The notes: generated from the sequence alone by a model not told the origin. Shown: positions 17,684 to 28,280, counted from the first letter of the stretch. The stretch is DNA of 64,000 nt from Paenibacillus graminis (GCF_000758705.1 NZ_CP009287.1:3906001-3970000), one strand, 5' to 3'. A program made the numbers and translations.

Positions 17684-19972
17684 TTACTCGATGCCGAGCT
17701 GTCCGGTATCGCTGCTCTTCAGCACCAGCTTGCCCTCCAGCGGTGTGCCATCCTCTGCAGTGAGCTTAAGCTTGCCGGTCTTCCCCTTCTCGATCAGCGC
17801 CTTCACCTGGGCATCGGTAAGCGTCCGGCCATACGATTCTTTCCAGATAACGAATTTGCAGCCTTCCTTGTAATGGGAGCAGCCATAACCTTTGCGGCCC
17901 ATAAAAATCATGCCGCCGCAGCCCGGACGCGGGCAGGCTCCAATGATCTTGGGCCCGGTATCCGATGCACTTCCGGCGGAAGTCTGCCTGCTGCGGACAG
18001 GCTTCACAGCAGCCGTGCTCCCCTCTTCCCCGCTGCGCTTCCTTGGCGCCGGTTTTTCGGCCGCCTTGCCGGAACCAGCAGCATTCCGGCCTTTGGCTCC
18101 ACCGCGGAGCGAAGGTGTCTCTCCTTCGAAGGAAGTTCTGTCCGCCCGGGACTGCACCCGGACCTTATCCACAATCATAGAGGCGAAGCGTTTCACATTC
18201 GCCATGAACTGGCTGTCTGCCGCTGTTCCTCTGGCAATTTCATTCAGACGCCGCTCCCACTGCCCGGTCATTTCCGGCGAAGTCAGCAGTTCAACGCCTG
18301 CACCGCGGATCAGTTCAATGGCCGTACGGCCCTTTTGGGTAATGGCTATTTTTTTACCCTGCATCTCCACATAACCGACATTCTTCAGCCGTTCAATGGT
18401 TGCCGCCCGGGTAGCCGGTGTGCCCAGCCCAGAATCCTTCATGGCATCGCGCAGCTCTTCATCTTCAATCTGCTTGCCGGCGCTCTCCATTGCTTTTAAG
18501 AGGGTTCCTTCGGTATAGTGCTTGGGCGGCTGGGTGTCCTTTTCTTTGACCACGGCATCGCTGCAGAGCACACCGGCATTCGAGTCTATGGAGAAAGGCT
18601 CATTGACCTCAATTTCCTCTTCCTCGTCTTCCTCCTTGCCTTTGCCTTTGGCTGGCTTCTTATCCTTCTTCTGATCGCCGTAGATGACCTTCCAGCCCAG
18701 GCTCAGTAGTTCCTTGACCGTTGTCTTGAAGTTTTCGCCTTCCACCTCAGTAATAACGGTGTGCACCTTATACTCAGCAGCCGGATAGAACTGTGAGAGA
18801 AAACGGCGGACAATCAGATCATAGAGCTTGGCCTCATCGGTACTCAGTCCGGAAGCCTTGCGGTTCGTCGGGAGTATGGCATGGTGATCCTCAACCTTGG
18901 CAGGGTTGCAGATGAATTTGTTGCCTTTGTGCACCAGATTCCGGTTTGCCCCTTTTACCCACTCGTCATAGGTTGTGCCCTGAAGCGCCGAAAGCGTTTT
19001 ATGCATTTCCGGAATATTCTGTTCGGTGACATAGTTCGAATTGGTACGCGGATAGGAAATCACCTTATGCTTCTCGTAAAGCGCCTGGGCGAGATCAAGC
19101 GTTTTTTTTGCCGAAAAAGAATATTTGCCGTTCGCTTCCCGCTGCAGCAGCGTCAAGTCATACAGCTTGTTCGGATATTCCTTAGTCTCCTTCACCTCGT
19201 AGGATGCGATCCTGGCCGGCTTGCCCTTGACCTTGGCAGCGAGCGCTTCAGCCTTCGCTCCGTCGGTCATCCGCTCCCCCTGCCACATCCCTTTGTATAC
19301 CACTTCATTCTGGGTAAAATGCCCTTCAACTTCAAAAAATTTCAGCGAGGAGAAAGCTTCAATCGTCTTCTGCCGGTCATAAATCAGCGCAAGCACAGGC
19401 GTCTGCACCCGGCCTACCGAGAGCAGCACATTATGCTTGGTCGTGAACGCACGCGAGCCATTCATCCCAATCAGCCAATCCGCCTCACTGCGCGCCTTGG
19501 CGGCCTTAGTCAAATTCTCATATTCCGATCCGTCCTTCAGCTCCTGAAACCCTTTGCGGATGGTTTCCGGAGTCAGGTCGGAGATCCACAGGCGCTTCAC
19601 AGGCTGGCTGAGCTTCAGATGCCGCTGAATCAGCGAAAAGATATGCTGCCCCTCACGCCCGGCATCACAGGAATTCACCAGCAGGTCGCTGCGTTTTGCC
19701 AGCTCCCCAATCACCTTCAGCTGATCCAGGGTACGCGCATTCGGTACCAGCTTGAACTCCTCGGGAATGATCGGCAGGTCGTTAATGTTCCATTTTTTGT
19801 ACTTTGAATCATATGCTTCCGGTTCGGCCAGACCGATCAGATGACCGATGGCCCAGGTAATGATATACTGCTCGCCTTCCAGATAAGAACGGTAGTTTTT
19901 GGCCTTCGGTTCTATTGCGGCGGCGATATTCCGCCCCATATCCGGTTTCTCCGCAATAATAAGTGTCTTCAA
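17684..19972 (-). CDS. topB: DNA topoisomerase III (type IA)
   Basis: Single-strand-passing topoisomerase, 762 aa. The N-terminal Toprim domain starts MKTLIIAEKPDMGRNIA with the catalytic Glu, and DAGREGQHIF gives the acidic metal-binding cluster. The catalytic Tyr307 lies in ISYPRTNSNY. The C-terminus carries one zinc-ribbon-like Cys cluster (CPRPGCGGMIFM...CSHYKEGCKF) typical of Firmicute TopB. A charged low-complexity insert, KKDKKPAKGKGKEEDEEEEI, lies mid-protein. The gene follows proS by 93 nt on the same strand and ends at the shared terminator. Confidence 0.96.
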   Translation of the reverse strand: MKTLIIAEKPDMGRNIAAAIEPKAKNYRSYLEGEQYIITWAIGHLIGLAEPEAYDSKYKKWNINDLPIIPEEFKLVPNARTLDQLKVIGELAKRSDLLVNSCDAGREGQHIFSLIQRHLKLSQPVKRLWISDLTPETIRKGFQELKDGSEYENLTKAAKARSEADWLIGMNGSRAFTTKHNVLLSVGRVQTPVLALIYDRQKTIEAFSSLKFFEVEGHFTQNEVVYKGMWQGERMTDGAKAEALAAKVKGKPARIASYEVKETKEYPNKLYDLTLLQREANGKYSFSAKKTLDLAQALYEKHKVISYPRTNSNYVTEQNIPEMHKTLSALQGTTYDEWVKGANRNLVHKGNKFICNPAKVEDHHAILPTNRKASGLSTDEAKLYDLIVRRFLSQFYPAAEYKVHTVITEVEGENFKTTVKELLSLGWKVIYGDQKKDKKPAKGKGKEEDEEEEIEVNEPFSIDSNAGVLCSDAVVKEKDTQPPKHYTEGTLLKAMESAGKQIEDEELRDAMKDSGLGTPATRAATIERLKNVGYVEMQGKKIAITQKGRTAIELIRGAGVELLTSPEMTGQWERRLNEIARGTAADSQFMANVKRFASMIVDKVRVQSRADRTSFEGETPSLRGGAKGRNAAGSGKAAEKPAPRKRSGEEGSTAAVKPVRSRQTSAGSASDTGPKIIGACPRPGCGGMIFMGRKGYGCSHYKEGCKFVIWKESYGRTLTDAQVKALIEKGKTGKLKLTAEDGTPLEGKLVLKSSDTGQLGIE

Positions 19973-20065
19973 AAAGGTTCGCTCCTTAGCCTCAATCTTC
20001 CAAAATACGTCCAGTAGTCTATTATACCATCAACTCCGCCACTTTTTAACGTATTCCCGGAAACT

Positions 20066-21790
20066 TTACCCCTCAACAGTCCTGCCGGAAGTAATTCGCG
20101 ATACCGCTTCTGTTATGCCAATGACCTCTTTGCTGTTTGATCTCCGGTCCATATATTCCACTTTCTGCTCGGCTGCAGCCTTGCCTACAACAATGGTTAC
20201 AGGTATCCCCATCAGAGCCGAGTCTTTGAACTTCACACCTGCGCGTTCATCCCTGTCATCCAGCAAGACTTCAATTCCAAGCTGGGCAAGCTGTTCATAC
20301 AGAGCTTCTGCAGCCGCTGTCTGCACCTCGTCTTGGACCGACATCAGCAGGATATGAACCTGGTATGGCGCCAATGCCGCAGGCCAGATAAGCCCCTGCC
20401 CATCGTTGTTCTGCTCAGCCACCGCAGCCAGCAGACGCGAAATTCCGATACCATAGCAGCCCATAATCATCGGTTTGCTCTGCCCGGTGGCATCCAGAAC
20501 AGAAGCACCCAGCTTCTCGCTGTATTTCGTCCCCAGCTTGAAGATATGCCCGATTTCAATTCCCTGCTGAAAATGCAGGACACCTTTCCCGCAAACAGGG
20601 CAGCTCTCCCCTTCCTCTGCTGTGCGGAAATCCGCCACATGTTCCAAAGTGAAATCCCGGCCAGGCACCACATGGCGCAGGTGGAAATCCCGTTCTCCGG
20701 CTCCGGTAATTCCTTCACTCATTGCAGCTACTGCCTGATCTGCCAGCAAAGTCAAAGTGAGCCCAACCGGTCCAACAAAACCGCTCTCAACGAAGGCCGC
20801 AGCCTGTACAGTCTTAGAATCAGCCAGAGCAATTTCACTGGCTCCGATATAGTTCCGGACCTTGACCTCATTTACCTCATGATCCCCGCGAACGAGCACG
20901 GCAAAGATTTTGCCTCCGCCTTGATAGATCAGCGTCTTGATCACCTGTTCCGGTTCAATCTGCAGCTCCTGTTCCAGTTGATCAACCGTGCGGATTCCAG
21001 GGGTGTGAAATTTCTCGGCAGCAGGCAGAGTGCTGGCGTTCCGCTGAACCGCCTCCGCCTCCGCCTCTGCATGAACTTCAGCCTGCTCCAGGTTAGCGGC
21101 ATAATCACATGCAGAACATACCGCAATCGTATCTTCGCCTATGCCCGATATGGCCATGAATTCATGGGTTTCCCCTTCGCCTCCTATCGCCCCGGCATCG
21201 GCTTGCACCGCCCGGTAGACAAGACCACAGCGGTCAAAAATCCGCTGATACGCCTTATACATCCTGCTGTATGTCTCATCCAGCCCTTCCCAGCGGGTGT
21301 CAAAAGAGTAGGCGTCCTTCATCAGGAACTCTCTCCCCCGCATCAAACCGGAACGGGGACGGCGCTCATCGCGGAATTTCGTCTGGACCTGATAGACGGT
21401 AATTGGCAATTTCCGGTACGAGCTAACTTCGCCCCGCACAAGAGAAGTGATGACCTCTTCATGGGTTGGCCCCAGCACAAATTCACGGTCATGACGGTCG
21501 CTCAGCTTCATCAGTTCTTTTCCGTAGACCTCATAGCGCTCCGATGCCTTCCACAGCTCTGCAGGCTGCATGGAAGGCATCAGCATTTCCTGCGCACCGG
21601 CGGCGTCCATTTCCTCCCGCACGATAGTTTCAATCTTGCGCAGGACCCTCCGCCCCAGGGGCAGATACGTATAAATTCCGGCTGCCAGCTGGCGGATATA
21701 TCCGGCACGCAGCAGCAGCTGGTGGTTAACGGTTTCGGCCTCCGCAGGCGCTTCCCGCAGTGTGGTTGCTAACAGATTGCTTTGGCGCAT
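20066..21790 (-). CDS. proS: Prolyl-tRNA synthetase (bacterial type)
   Basis: Class II aminoacyl-tRNA synthetase, 574 aa, normal for the long bacterial form with an editing insertion. Motif 2 (TKFRDERRPRSGLMRGREF) and the motif 3 segment (CYGIGISRLLAAVAEQ) are clear, and the INS editing domain lies between (about residues 230-390). The C-terminal anticodon-binding domain includes DDRDERAGVKFKDS. Expression is very probably controlled by the T-box leader at 21845-22090, which senses uncharged tRNA-Pro. Confidence 0.97.
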   Translation of the reverse strand: MRQSNLLATTLREAPAEAETVNHQLLLRAGYIRQLAAGIYTYLPLGRRVLRKIETIVREEMDAAGAQEMLMPSMQPAELWKASERYEVYGKELMKLSDRHDREFVLGPTHEEVITSLVRGEVSSYRKLPITVYQVQTKFRDERRPRSGLMRGREFLMKDAYSFDTRWEGLDETYSRMYKAYQRIFDRCGLVYRAVQADAGAIGGEGETHEFMAISGIGEDTIAVCSACDYAANLEQAEVHAEAEAEAVQRNASTLPAAEKFHTPGIRTVDQLEQELQIEPEQVIKTLIYQGGGKIFAVLVRGDHEVNEVKVRNYIGASEIALADSKTVQAAAFVESGFVGPVGLTLTLLADQAVAAMSEGITGAGERDFHLRHVVPGRDFTLEHVADFRTAEEGESCPVCGKGVLHFQQGIEIGHIFKLGTKYSEKLGASVLDATGQSKPMIMGCYGIGISRLLAAVAEQNNDGQGLIWPAALAPYQVHILLMSVQDEVQTAAAEALYEQLAQLGIEVLLDDRDERAGVKFKDSALMGIPVTIVVGKAAAEQKVEYMDRRSNSKEVIGITEAVSRITSGRTVEG

Positions 21791-21844
21791 AGTAATCAGC
21801 CTCTCTTCAGTAAATTAAGTGGTATCCAGTGCCTCAAATGAACA

Positions 21845-22090
21845 CAAAAAAGGCACATCCGTCAGGGACGAATGTGCCGTGTTACCACCCTGTTTCGACT
21901 GCCGCTCCTTATCCTAGCAGTCCTCCATTCGGATAACGGCCGATTCCGGCAGCATGGGATGCTGCAGCTCCCAAGGCAGGATATGCTTCTCTCGTATGGT
22001 GAGGGACCTTTCAGCCGGTGAATCCCTTCTCTGTACTAACGATCGTTGAAACATAGATCCTCGGTCAATGCTGTTCGATATAAATAGTGT
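21845..22090 (-). promoter_or_regulatory. T-box leader of proS
   Basis: The minus-strand leader contains the T-box consensus AGGGTGGTAACACGG (complement of about 21877-21891), followed by a terminator hairpin GGCACATTCGTCCC...GGATGTGCC with a T6 run (about 21845-21880). Upstream are Stem-I-like elements AGAGAAGGGATTC and GGCTGAAAGGTCCCT. T-boxes pair with uncharged tRNA and switch from terminator to antiterminator. I expect a proline (CCN) specifier, possibly the CCU in ATATCCTGCC near 21975-21984, but have not folded the RNA to prove it. Confidence 0.88.
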
Positions 22091-22094
22091 TTTT

Positions 22095-22123
22095 AATCTA
22101 TACGATTTTCGGGGCTGCGTCAA
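22095..22123 (-). promoter_or_regulatory. Predicted promoter of the proS T-box transcript
   Basis: Minus-strand TTGACG, 17 nt spacer, TAGATT, immediately upstream of the T-box leader. Good -35 match and canonical spacing. Confidence 0.65.
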
Positions 22124-22293
22124 GCTTCAATAGTTTAATAAAAAGCAATGCACAAATTAAATATTTTTGACCTAGCGCATTAGATATGAAATTAATGTGT
22201 CAATCAACCGAATATATCAATAGAGTTTATCAAAGAAAGGCTACGGGGAGATTGAGCGATCATTTTTTCCGTATCCAAGGGGGAGAAACTACA

Positions 22294-24291
22294 ATGAACA
22301 CTATTCAACGAGTATTCCAAAAAGCTGCATCCAGATCACTTCAGAAGCGAATGATGCTAATCTTCACTCTGATGCTAGTTATCCCCATCCTCCTTGTGAG
22401 CTATTTCTCCTATTCCAGTTCGAAGAAGCAATTGGAACTGAAGATGCAGGAATCTACACATTCCAGCGTAGAGCTGCTCCAAGGAACGATCACGGAAACC
22501 ATCATTGCCGCTGAACGGAATGTTCAGCAGCTCAGCCAGCAGATCACCACTGCTGACATTGAAGCCAAGAAGCCGGAAACCCGTGCGCTGATTGATTTAT
22601 TCATGAAAGAGCACCCTGAACTTGAGATTATTACACTAGGAAGCAGCAGCGGAGCCTGGATGAAAGCACCCGATCCCGGTAAACAAGAGTACGATCCCCG
22701 GACACGGGACTGGTACAAAGCAGCCATGGACAACGCAGGAAAGGTTACCTTGATTGATCCTTTTGTCTCTTCGACAACAGGCAATTATAATCTGTACATA
22801 TCCGAGACACTTAAAGACGGCAAAGGAGCTTTAACCACAAGTCTTGCACTTAAGCATATGGGTGAGATAATCAACAATGTCAAGATTGGCTCTGACGGCT
22901 ATATATTCGTTGTGGACCGCAATCACAAGTTCGTATCTCATCCGGTGAATAAAGCTGGAGACGATGTTCCTGAAGACGTAATACAATTGCTGGACAAAGA
23001 TAGCGGAGCGTTGTCCTACGCCAGTTCAACTACAGGCCAGCAAATGCGCGGATACTATACCACCGACAAGACCACCGGATTTAAAATTGTCGGAGTACTC
23101 TCCACAAAGGAATTTTCGGATGCTTCACTCCCGGTTCTGTACAATGGTCTAATTGTACTGGGTGCAGCTCTGGTTATCGCCCTGCTGATGATGTTCTTTA
23201 TTATCAAAGCTATTATAAAACCCATACTAAGCTTGAACCGGTCCGCCCGCCGTGTCAGCGAAGGTTATCTGAACGAAGAGATCCAGATTAACCGTACGGA
23301 TGAGATTGGCCAGCTGGCCCAGAATTATAATCTCATGGTCGGCTCACTTCGCAATATCGTTGTGGATATCTCGGATACTTCCGGTATACTAGCCTCTTCA
23401 AGCCAGCAATTGACTGCTACAACAGAAGAAAACTCCAGAGCTACAGGCTATGTTGCCGAGCTGGTACAGAATTCCTCCATGGAGGCCGAGACCCAAACGG
23501 CTGCGATGGCAGAAACTGCCCGGGCGATGGAAGAAATGTCATCCGGCATTCAAAAAATTGCTGAGGCTGCCTCCTCCATCGTTGAGTCCTCATCGGACAC
23601 CGAAGCCGACGTATCGACAGGCAGCCGGAAAATCGAACAGATGAGCCTTCAAATGGATGCGATCCGCCAATCTACCCATCAATCCTCCGAGCTGATCAGC
23701 CAGTTGAATGGGCTGAACAGTCAAGTATCGGAGATGAGCACCGCTATTTCCAATATTGCCGTCCAGACCAACCTGCTCTCATTGAACGCGGGCATCGAAG
23801 CTGCAAGGGCCGGTGAGCACGGCCGGGGTTTCGCAGTGGTAGCTTCAGAGGTACGCAAACTGGCAGATCAGTCGAAGACAACCGCCGGAAATATCCAGGA
23901 CACCATTGAAAAAATGACAGAACTCATTGACCGCACTTATGAAGCCATTCATCATACCGTGGCTGCCGATGTGGAGCTTGGCATCCAGGCTACTGCTGAA
24001 GCCAAAGAGGCTTTCATCAGCATTGAACAGTCTACGGCCAAGATCAACGGCCAGATCCATGACATCTCAGCCATCACTGAACAAATGTCGGCGGGCGCAG
24101 AAGAGGTTGCCGCATCCGTCCAGGAGATCTCCAATATCGCGCGCTCGACTTCCGATGCCTTCCAGAATGTTACGGCGGCGACGGAACAGCAGCTGGCTTC
24201 CATGGAGGAGATTTCATCTTCTTCAACCGAGCTGTCCAAAATGGCTGCCGATCTGCAGCACAAAATCGAGCGTTTCAAACTTGAAGAGTAG
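22294..24291 (+). CDS. Methyl-accepting chemotaxis protein
   Basis: Membrane chemoreceptor, 665 aa. Layout: TM1 ([20 protein letters not shown]), an extracellular dCache-like double-PAS sensor ([20 protein letters not shown]), TM2 ([20 protein letters not shown]), HAMP, then the long coiled-coil signalling domain with the conserved hairpin tip ([20 protein letters not shown]). The ATG at 22294 follows AAGGGGGAGAAACTACA; the frame stays open to 22186 without a ribosome site. Monocistronic. The dCache layout suggests direct small-molecule sensing, often amino acids; the ligand is not known. Confidence 0.94.
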   Translation: MNTIQRVFQKAASRSLQKRMMLIFTLMLVIPILLVSYFSYSSSKKQLELKMQESTHSSVELLQGTITETIIAAERNVQQLSQQITTADIEAKKPETRALIDLFMKEHPELEIITLGSSSGAWMKAPDPGKQEYDPRTRDWYKAAMDNAGKVTLIDPFVSSTTGNYNLYISETLKDGKGALTTSLALKHMGEIINNVKIGSDGYIFVVDRNHKFVSHPVNKAGDDVPEDVIQLLDKDSGALSYASSTTGQQMRGYYTTDKTTGFKIVGVLSTKEFSDASLPVLYNGLIVLGAALVIALLMMFFIIKAIIKPILSLNRSARRVSEGYLNEEIQINRTDEIGQLAQNYNLMVGSLRNIVVDISDTSGILASSSQQLTATTEENSRATGYVAELVQNSSMEAETQTAAMAETARAMEEMSSGIQKIAEAASSIVESSSDTEADVSTGSRKIEQMSLQMDAIRQSTHQSSELISQLNGLNSQVSEMSTAISNIAVQTNLLSLNAGIEAARAGEHGRGFAVVASEVRKLADQSKTTAGNIQDTIEKMTELIDRTYEAIHHTVAADVELGIQATAEAKEAFISIEQSTAKINGQIHDISAITEQMSAGAEEVAASVQEISNIARSTSDAFQNVTAATEQQLASMEEISSSSTELSKMAADLQHKIERFKLEE

Positions 24292-24374
24292 GAGCACACC
24301 TCCAAGACACCTTATGGACCGTCTATAAGAGGTGTTAGATTACCCGGAATTGTTTCTTAAGATCACATTAAAAA

Positions 24375-24418
24375 GGGGCTGTCCCAAAAGCCATGAAATG
24401 GCTGCTTGGGATAGCCCT
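24375..24418 (+). terminator. Hairpin of the GGGGCTGTCCC type after the chemoreceptor gene
   Basis: Stem GGGCTGTCCCAA-AGCCAT / ATGGCT-TTGGGATAGCCC with small internal mismatches, ending TCTCCTCT. It lies between the chemoreceptor gene and the convergent ger operon. Related hairpins recur at 28441 and 31606. Confidence 0.6.
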
Positions 24419-24437
24419 CTCCTCTGTACATACGGTT

Positions 24438-25547
24438 TTAAGCATGATCCGCAGCAGCCGGCCATTTCCTTTGTCTCCATTTACCTATTACAAGCAAGAG
24501 TAAGGGCAAGCCGAGCATATTCACCGGCATCGCAAACGGCACCCAGTAACGCTGCAAATAATTTGAAGTCGCCTCCGTTACATCTTGGGGAATTAACGCA
24601 AATACAAACATAACCGGGGCAATGAACCAAATCAGGTTCCTCCAGTTGCGGACATGCAAAAACTGGGCGGTGCCATAGCTCATCAGGAAGAGCATCACAG
24701 CAAATTTGACGAATACGCTGGCGAGCCATATGACGACCGGAATCGCATCGAAATTATCGATAAAGCCGAACAGTGATATTTTTTTGGTCATTTCGAAAAA
24801 AGGGTACCACGTGTTAGAGGAAAGATTGACCCCTAAAGTGAAGATCACCATCAGCGTTGTTATCAGTACAAAGAATACCGAGGTCAAGACGGCCCCGAAC
24901 GTGTACAACGCCCCCTTGCGCGGCTGGGTCAAAAATGCGGCAAACATAAGGTATTCAACAGAATGACCGAGGTAGGAGGCTGGTGCCAGCGCCCCACCCA
25001 GTATTCCCGTCATTCCGCTATCCGCATAGACCGGGAGGATGTTCCTCCATTGGATATTGTTGGTGCTAGCGATCAGGACAAGGCCAATCATGAGCAAGAT
25101 GATCGGCCCCAGAACCTCGCCGCAGCGGGCAATGCCTTCAATTCCGCCAGCGTAGGTTGCATAGACAATCACGAAGATCATCAGAAGCATGACCGCTTCT
25201 TTTGGTGTCCCGTGAAGCAGCATGACTTGGACCAAATCAGAGAATTGGCGGAGAATTATCGGAGTAATCGTATACCATTGAACCAAATAAATTACGATTA
25301 CAGCTTTGCCGATCCATTTCCCAAGAATCAAATGAATGTATTCAAAAAACGTCTGCCCAGGGTATAGCTTCGCGGCTTGCGTCGCCAAGAGTGCGATCAG
25401 CGTAGCGATACCTCCGGCAACGATAACGGAAATCCACGCATCCTGTTTTGCCTGTAGGCTTGGGGTGACCGTCATGACCAATGTCATCCCGAGATCCATG
25501 ATAAGGATGATCCAGAAAACCTGTATACCCTTCAATTTCATCTTCAT
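24438..25547 (-). CDS. Spore germination permease, GerAB type
   Basis: Inner-spore-membrane component of a germinant receptor (B subunit, 369 aa) related to amino-acid/polyamine permeases, with about ten hydrophobic segments. Start ATG at 25547 follows GAGGGCTCTTTGCG. In GerA-type receptors the B subunit is thought to bind the germinant. It is last of the operon GerAA-GerAC-GerAB order; in the B. subtilis gerA operon the order is AA-AB-AC, so here the lipoprotein comes second. Transcription is expected in the forespore, inferred from the family. Confidence 0.93.
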   Translation of the reverse strand: MKMKLKGIQVFWIILIMDLGMTLVMTVTPSLQAKQDAWISVIVAGGIATLIALLATQAAKLYPGQTFFEYIHLILGKWIGKAVIVIYLVQWYTITPIILRQFSDLVQVMLLHGTPKEAVMLLMIFVIVYATYAGGIEGIARCGEVLGPIILLMIGLVLIASTNNIQWRNILPVYADSGMTGILGGALAPASYLGHSVEYLMFAAFLTQPRKGALYTFGAVLTSVFFVLITTLMVIFTLGVNLSSNTWYPFFEMTKKISLFGFIDNFDAIPVVIWLASVFVKFAVMLFLMSYGTAQFLHVRNWRNLIWFIAPVMFVFALIPQDVTEATSNYLQRYWVPFAMPVNMLGLPLLLLVIGKWRQRKWPAAADHA

Positions 25548-25574
25548 CGCAAAGAGCCCTCTTCCGGTTGATAG

Positions 25575-26753
25575 TCAGTCCGTTTTTTCTTTATGTGCGG
25601 GGGAGTGCGTTTTGCCCGTTCGTTCAATCTTGATGTGGGCATCAACAGTCACGGGAACCTCAGGAAAAATATCAAGCCATTCATCCTTCATTTTTTTCCA
25701 GGCATACGGATACTCGATGTGAACCTCCTCTCCGATGCCGAAGATATCCGACTTGAGCACTTTTTGCACATGCGTCAACATGCTCTCTGCCTCGCTTTGA
25801 ATTTTCTTCGACAACAAGGTTTCGACACGTTTCATATGATTCACTTTGCTCAGGTCCAGCTTCGAATCGTTATCGATCGCCCGGACGGTGGCATGTAACG
25901 AGACCTTTATTTCGGGGAGGTCATTCTTGATTACCAAGTGCATTTTCATGCCGCTTTGCAGCAGTTCAACACCTACGGTTCCTCCGTATTGTTCGTTCTC
26001 AGGTTCCACTTGCACAGTAAACCTCAAATGGTGTCCCCTCCCTGTCCACCAGCGCAATAGTTTTAATTCGTCGGATGACAAGTATCCGGATAGTTGATTT
26101 CTATGGTAAACTGCAGCCCGGTCAATCGTGAACGTTTCCTTATCAGTACCTTTATTAATGACCCTTATGGCAGCGGTAACCGGTGATCTGTCTTGTGAGG
26201 ACAGAGCATTCAAGAATTCGTCGATTTTGACAGGAAAGCTTAATTTGCTGGATTGAATTTTGTTGATACCGATACCCGGAATGAGTTCAAGCTGATAGGG
26301 GGTGTTCAAAATTTCTTTGGCTGTCCCTCCATAAGTTGTTAGCACATAACTATTGGAGCGGCTCTCAGGAAATCTGGTAAATGTATCCACTACCTGATTG
26401 ATACCATGCCGGGCGAATTGTTCTCCGAAAATGATGACGCCTCTATGCCCAAAAAAAATGGCACGAGACAATTGCTGCTGCAGTTTCCCTGTCACTTCCG
26501 ATGTGTTCTTCCCGCTGGCCGAGATGACGATGACTGATTTCTTGCCGCTCCCCCCGGACTGTACGGCACTGGGGATTCCCGTTGGGAGGGCGATCTGAAG
26601 GGTTATTTCGAGCTGTCCGTCTTCTGTAAGATCAATTCCGCTTGCCATAACCAAAGCGAGATCGTCCATTTCATTGCGGTCCCAGCAGCCGGTAGTCAAT
26701 CCGAGAATAACGAAAATAACCAGGAACCTGAATGTCCGGAGTATTCTGGTCAT
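25575..26753 (-). CDS. Spore germination lipoprotein, GerAC / Ger(x)C family
   Basis: C subunit of the germinant receptor, 392 aa. The signal peptide ends LGLTTGCWDRNEMDDLALV: the lipobox Cys and following CWDRxE motif are hallmark of Ger(x)C proteins. The rest forms the three-domain fold of this family (TEDGQLEITLQIALPTG near the start). ATG at 26753 follows AAAGGAGCAA. Nine nt separate it from GerAA, 27 nt from GerAB. Acts at the outer face of the inner spore membrane. Confidence 0.94.
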   Translation of the reverse strand: MTRILRTFRFLVIFVILGLTTGCWDRNEMDDLALVMASGIDLTEDGQLEITLQIALPTGIPSAVQSGGSGKKSVIVISASGKNTSEVTGKLQQQLSRAIFFGHRGVIIFGEQFARHGINQVVDTFTRFPESRSNSYVLTTYGGTAKEILNTPYQLELIPGIGINKIQSSKLSFPVKIDEFLNALSSQDRSPVTAAIRVINKGTDKETFTIDRAAVYHRNQLSGYLSSDELKLLRWWTGRGHHLRFTVQVEPENEQYGGTVGVELLQSGMKMHLVIKNDLPEIKVSLHATVRAIDNDSKLDLSKVNHMKRVETLLSKKIQSEAESMLTHVQKVLKSDIFGIGEEVHIEYPYAWKKMKDEWLDIFPEVPVTVDAHIKIERTGKTHSPAHKEKTD

Positions 26754-26762
26754 TTGCTCCTT

Positions 26763-28280
26763 TCACTCCATTCTTCGCTGTGTTTGCTTTTGACGCCTCC
26801 GCATTACCCGCCATGGGGCACGGATCAAAGTATCCGTTAGTCCTGTGGGGTTAAACGGTGCAATTGGTGTCATATAGGGAACACCGAAGGATTTCAGGGT
26901 TACCAGATGGATCAAGACGCAAATCAAGCCAATCCCAACTCCATACAGACCGAAGCTTGCAGCGAGAAGCATAAGCGGAAACCGTATAATACTGATCGCC
27001 TGGCTCATGCCCGGGTTCGGGATGAGAAAGGAAGCAATACCTGTAACGGATACGACGATGATCTGGGGAGCGGAAATAATACCTGCCTGAACGGCAGCCT
27101 GTCCAATGACAAGTGCGCCCACAATGCTGATCGTCTGGCCTACTGGACGGGGAAGGCGGATTCCTGCTTCGCGCAGCGCCTCAAAGGTAATTTCCATGAT
27201 CAATCCTTCCGCTATTGCTGGAAAGGGGACAACTTCCCGCGCCGCTGCAAGGCTGAGGGCCAAGCTTGTAGGGATCATTTCCTGATGGAAGGTCGTGATC
27301 GCAATAAATATGGCAGGGAGCGCCATCGCTAAAAAGGCAAATAGATATCTGAGCCATCGTAGCATCGTAATGTATATGAAATTAGTATAATAGTCCTCGG
27401 CTGTCTGAAAACCAAACCAGAATGTGATCGGGAGAACGAGCACATTCGGCGAACCGTCAATCAGGACCGCAATTTTACCTTCGATCAGGGAACCTGAAAC
27501 CAAATCGGCCCGTTGAGTTGCCTGCATCAGGGGAAAGGGTGAATAGGGATGGTCGCTAATCAATTCCTCGATATAACCGGATTCCAGCACACTGTCCATA
27601 TCGATGCTGGATATCCGTTTTTTCACCTCTTCAACTACGCTTTGTTCTGCTAGATTTTCAATGTATACAATCATCATGTCAGTCTGGGAAAGCCTTCCTG
27701 CACAGAGCTTCTCCGTCTTTAGCCGGGGCGTCCGGAGCCGATGGCGAATGAGGGCAAGGTTGATGTCGAGTTTCTCGATAAAACCGTATCGCGGACCGCG
27801 AATGACTGCCTCCGTTGCCGGTTCCTCAAGCTGACGATGCAGCTTGTCTTTGAGCCCAAAGGAGAACGCCTCCATGGAGGATTGGGTGAATAGAACGACT
27901 TCTCCCCTAACGATGCTTTGAACGACTTCATTCATATTCGTGGCGATACGGGGTTGTACGATGGAAGCCAATTTGAAGTTCAGTATTTCATAGATGTGGG
28001 AGGAGCTGCTGCTGGACGCAGCTTCGGGCTGCATCAAAGGCTCCAAGAAACCGTCATCCCAAAGTTGATCGTCAACTAATACATCCAGATAAACGACCAT
28101 ACCCGGAATGGAGCCAAACATATGAAGTTTGCGCACGACTAGATCGGAGCAATTGGCAAACAATTGAGCGAGGGCCGTTTCATTGTCATCCAGTTCGCTG
28201 GAAATCTTCAACTCAATTGTTTTATCTAATTCTTTCAGTTTGTTTCCGAAAGGATCAGTTACTCTTTTTTTCGTTTTCAT
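26763..28280 (-). CDS. Spore germination protein, GerAA type
   Basis: A subunit of the germinant receptor, 505 aa. A large soluble N-terminal domain is followed by a C-terminal membrane region with several helices (AFLAMALPAIFIAITTFHQE; VVSVTGIASFLIPNPGMSQA). The region PFPAIAEGLIMEITFEALRE and GQAAVQAGIISAP are well conserved in the GerA family. ATG at 28280 follows GGAGGAGCAT. First gene of the operon. Together with GerAC and GerAB it forms a complete three-subunit receptor; the germinant is not predictable. Confidence 0.95.
   Translation of the reverse strand: MKTKKRVTDPFGNKLKELDKTIELKISSELDDNETALAQLFANCSDLVVRKLHMFGSIPGMVVYLDVLVDDQLWDDGFLEPLMQPEAASSSSSSHIYEILNFKLASIVQPRIATNMNEVVQSIVRGEVVLFTQSSMEAFSFGLKDKLHRQLEEPATEAVIRGPRYGFIEKLDINLALIRHRLRTPRLKTEKLCAGRLSQTDMMIVYIENLAEQSVVEEVKKRISSIDMDSVLESGYIEELISDHPYSPFPLMQATQRADLVSGSLIEGKIAVLIDGSPNVLVLPITFWFGFQTAEDYYTNFIYITMLRWLRYLFAFLAMALPAIFIAITTFHQEMIPTSLALSLAAAREVVPFPAIAEGLIMEITFEALREAGIRLPRPVGQTISIVGALVIGQAAVQAGIISAPQIIVVSVTGIASFLIPNPGMSQAISIIRFPLMLLAASFGLYGVGIGLICVLIHLVTLKSFGVPYMTPIAPFNPTGLTDTLIRAPWRVMRRRQKQTQRRME

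Noticed and set aside
18881..19807. Plus-strand open frame opposite topB
   Set aside because: Antisense to TopB with intact catalytic motifs; no support for expression.
20333..21772. Plus-strand open frame (about 479 codons) opposite proS
   Set aside because: Antisense to a typical ProS; no ribosome site and no recognisable protein features.
21914..22123. Minus-strand 69-codon frame inside the proS leader
   Set aside because: It runs through the T-box RNA elements; the conserved RNA explains the sequence better than a peptide.
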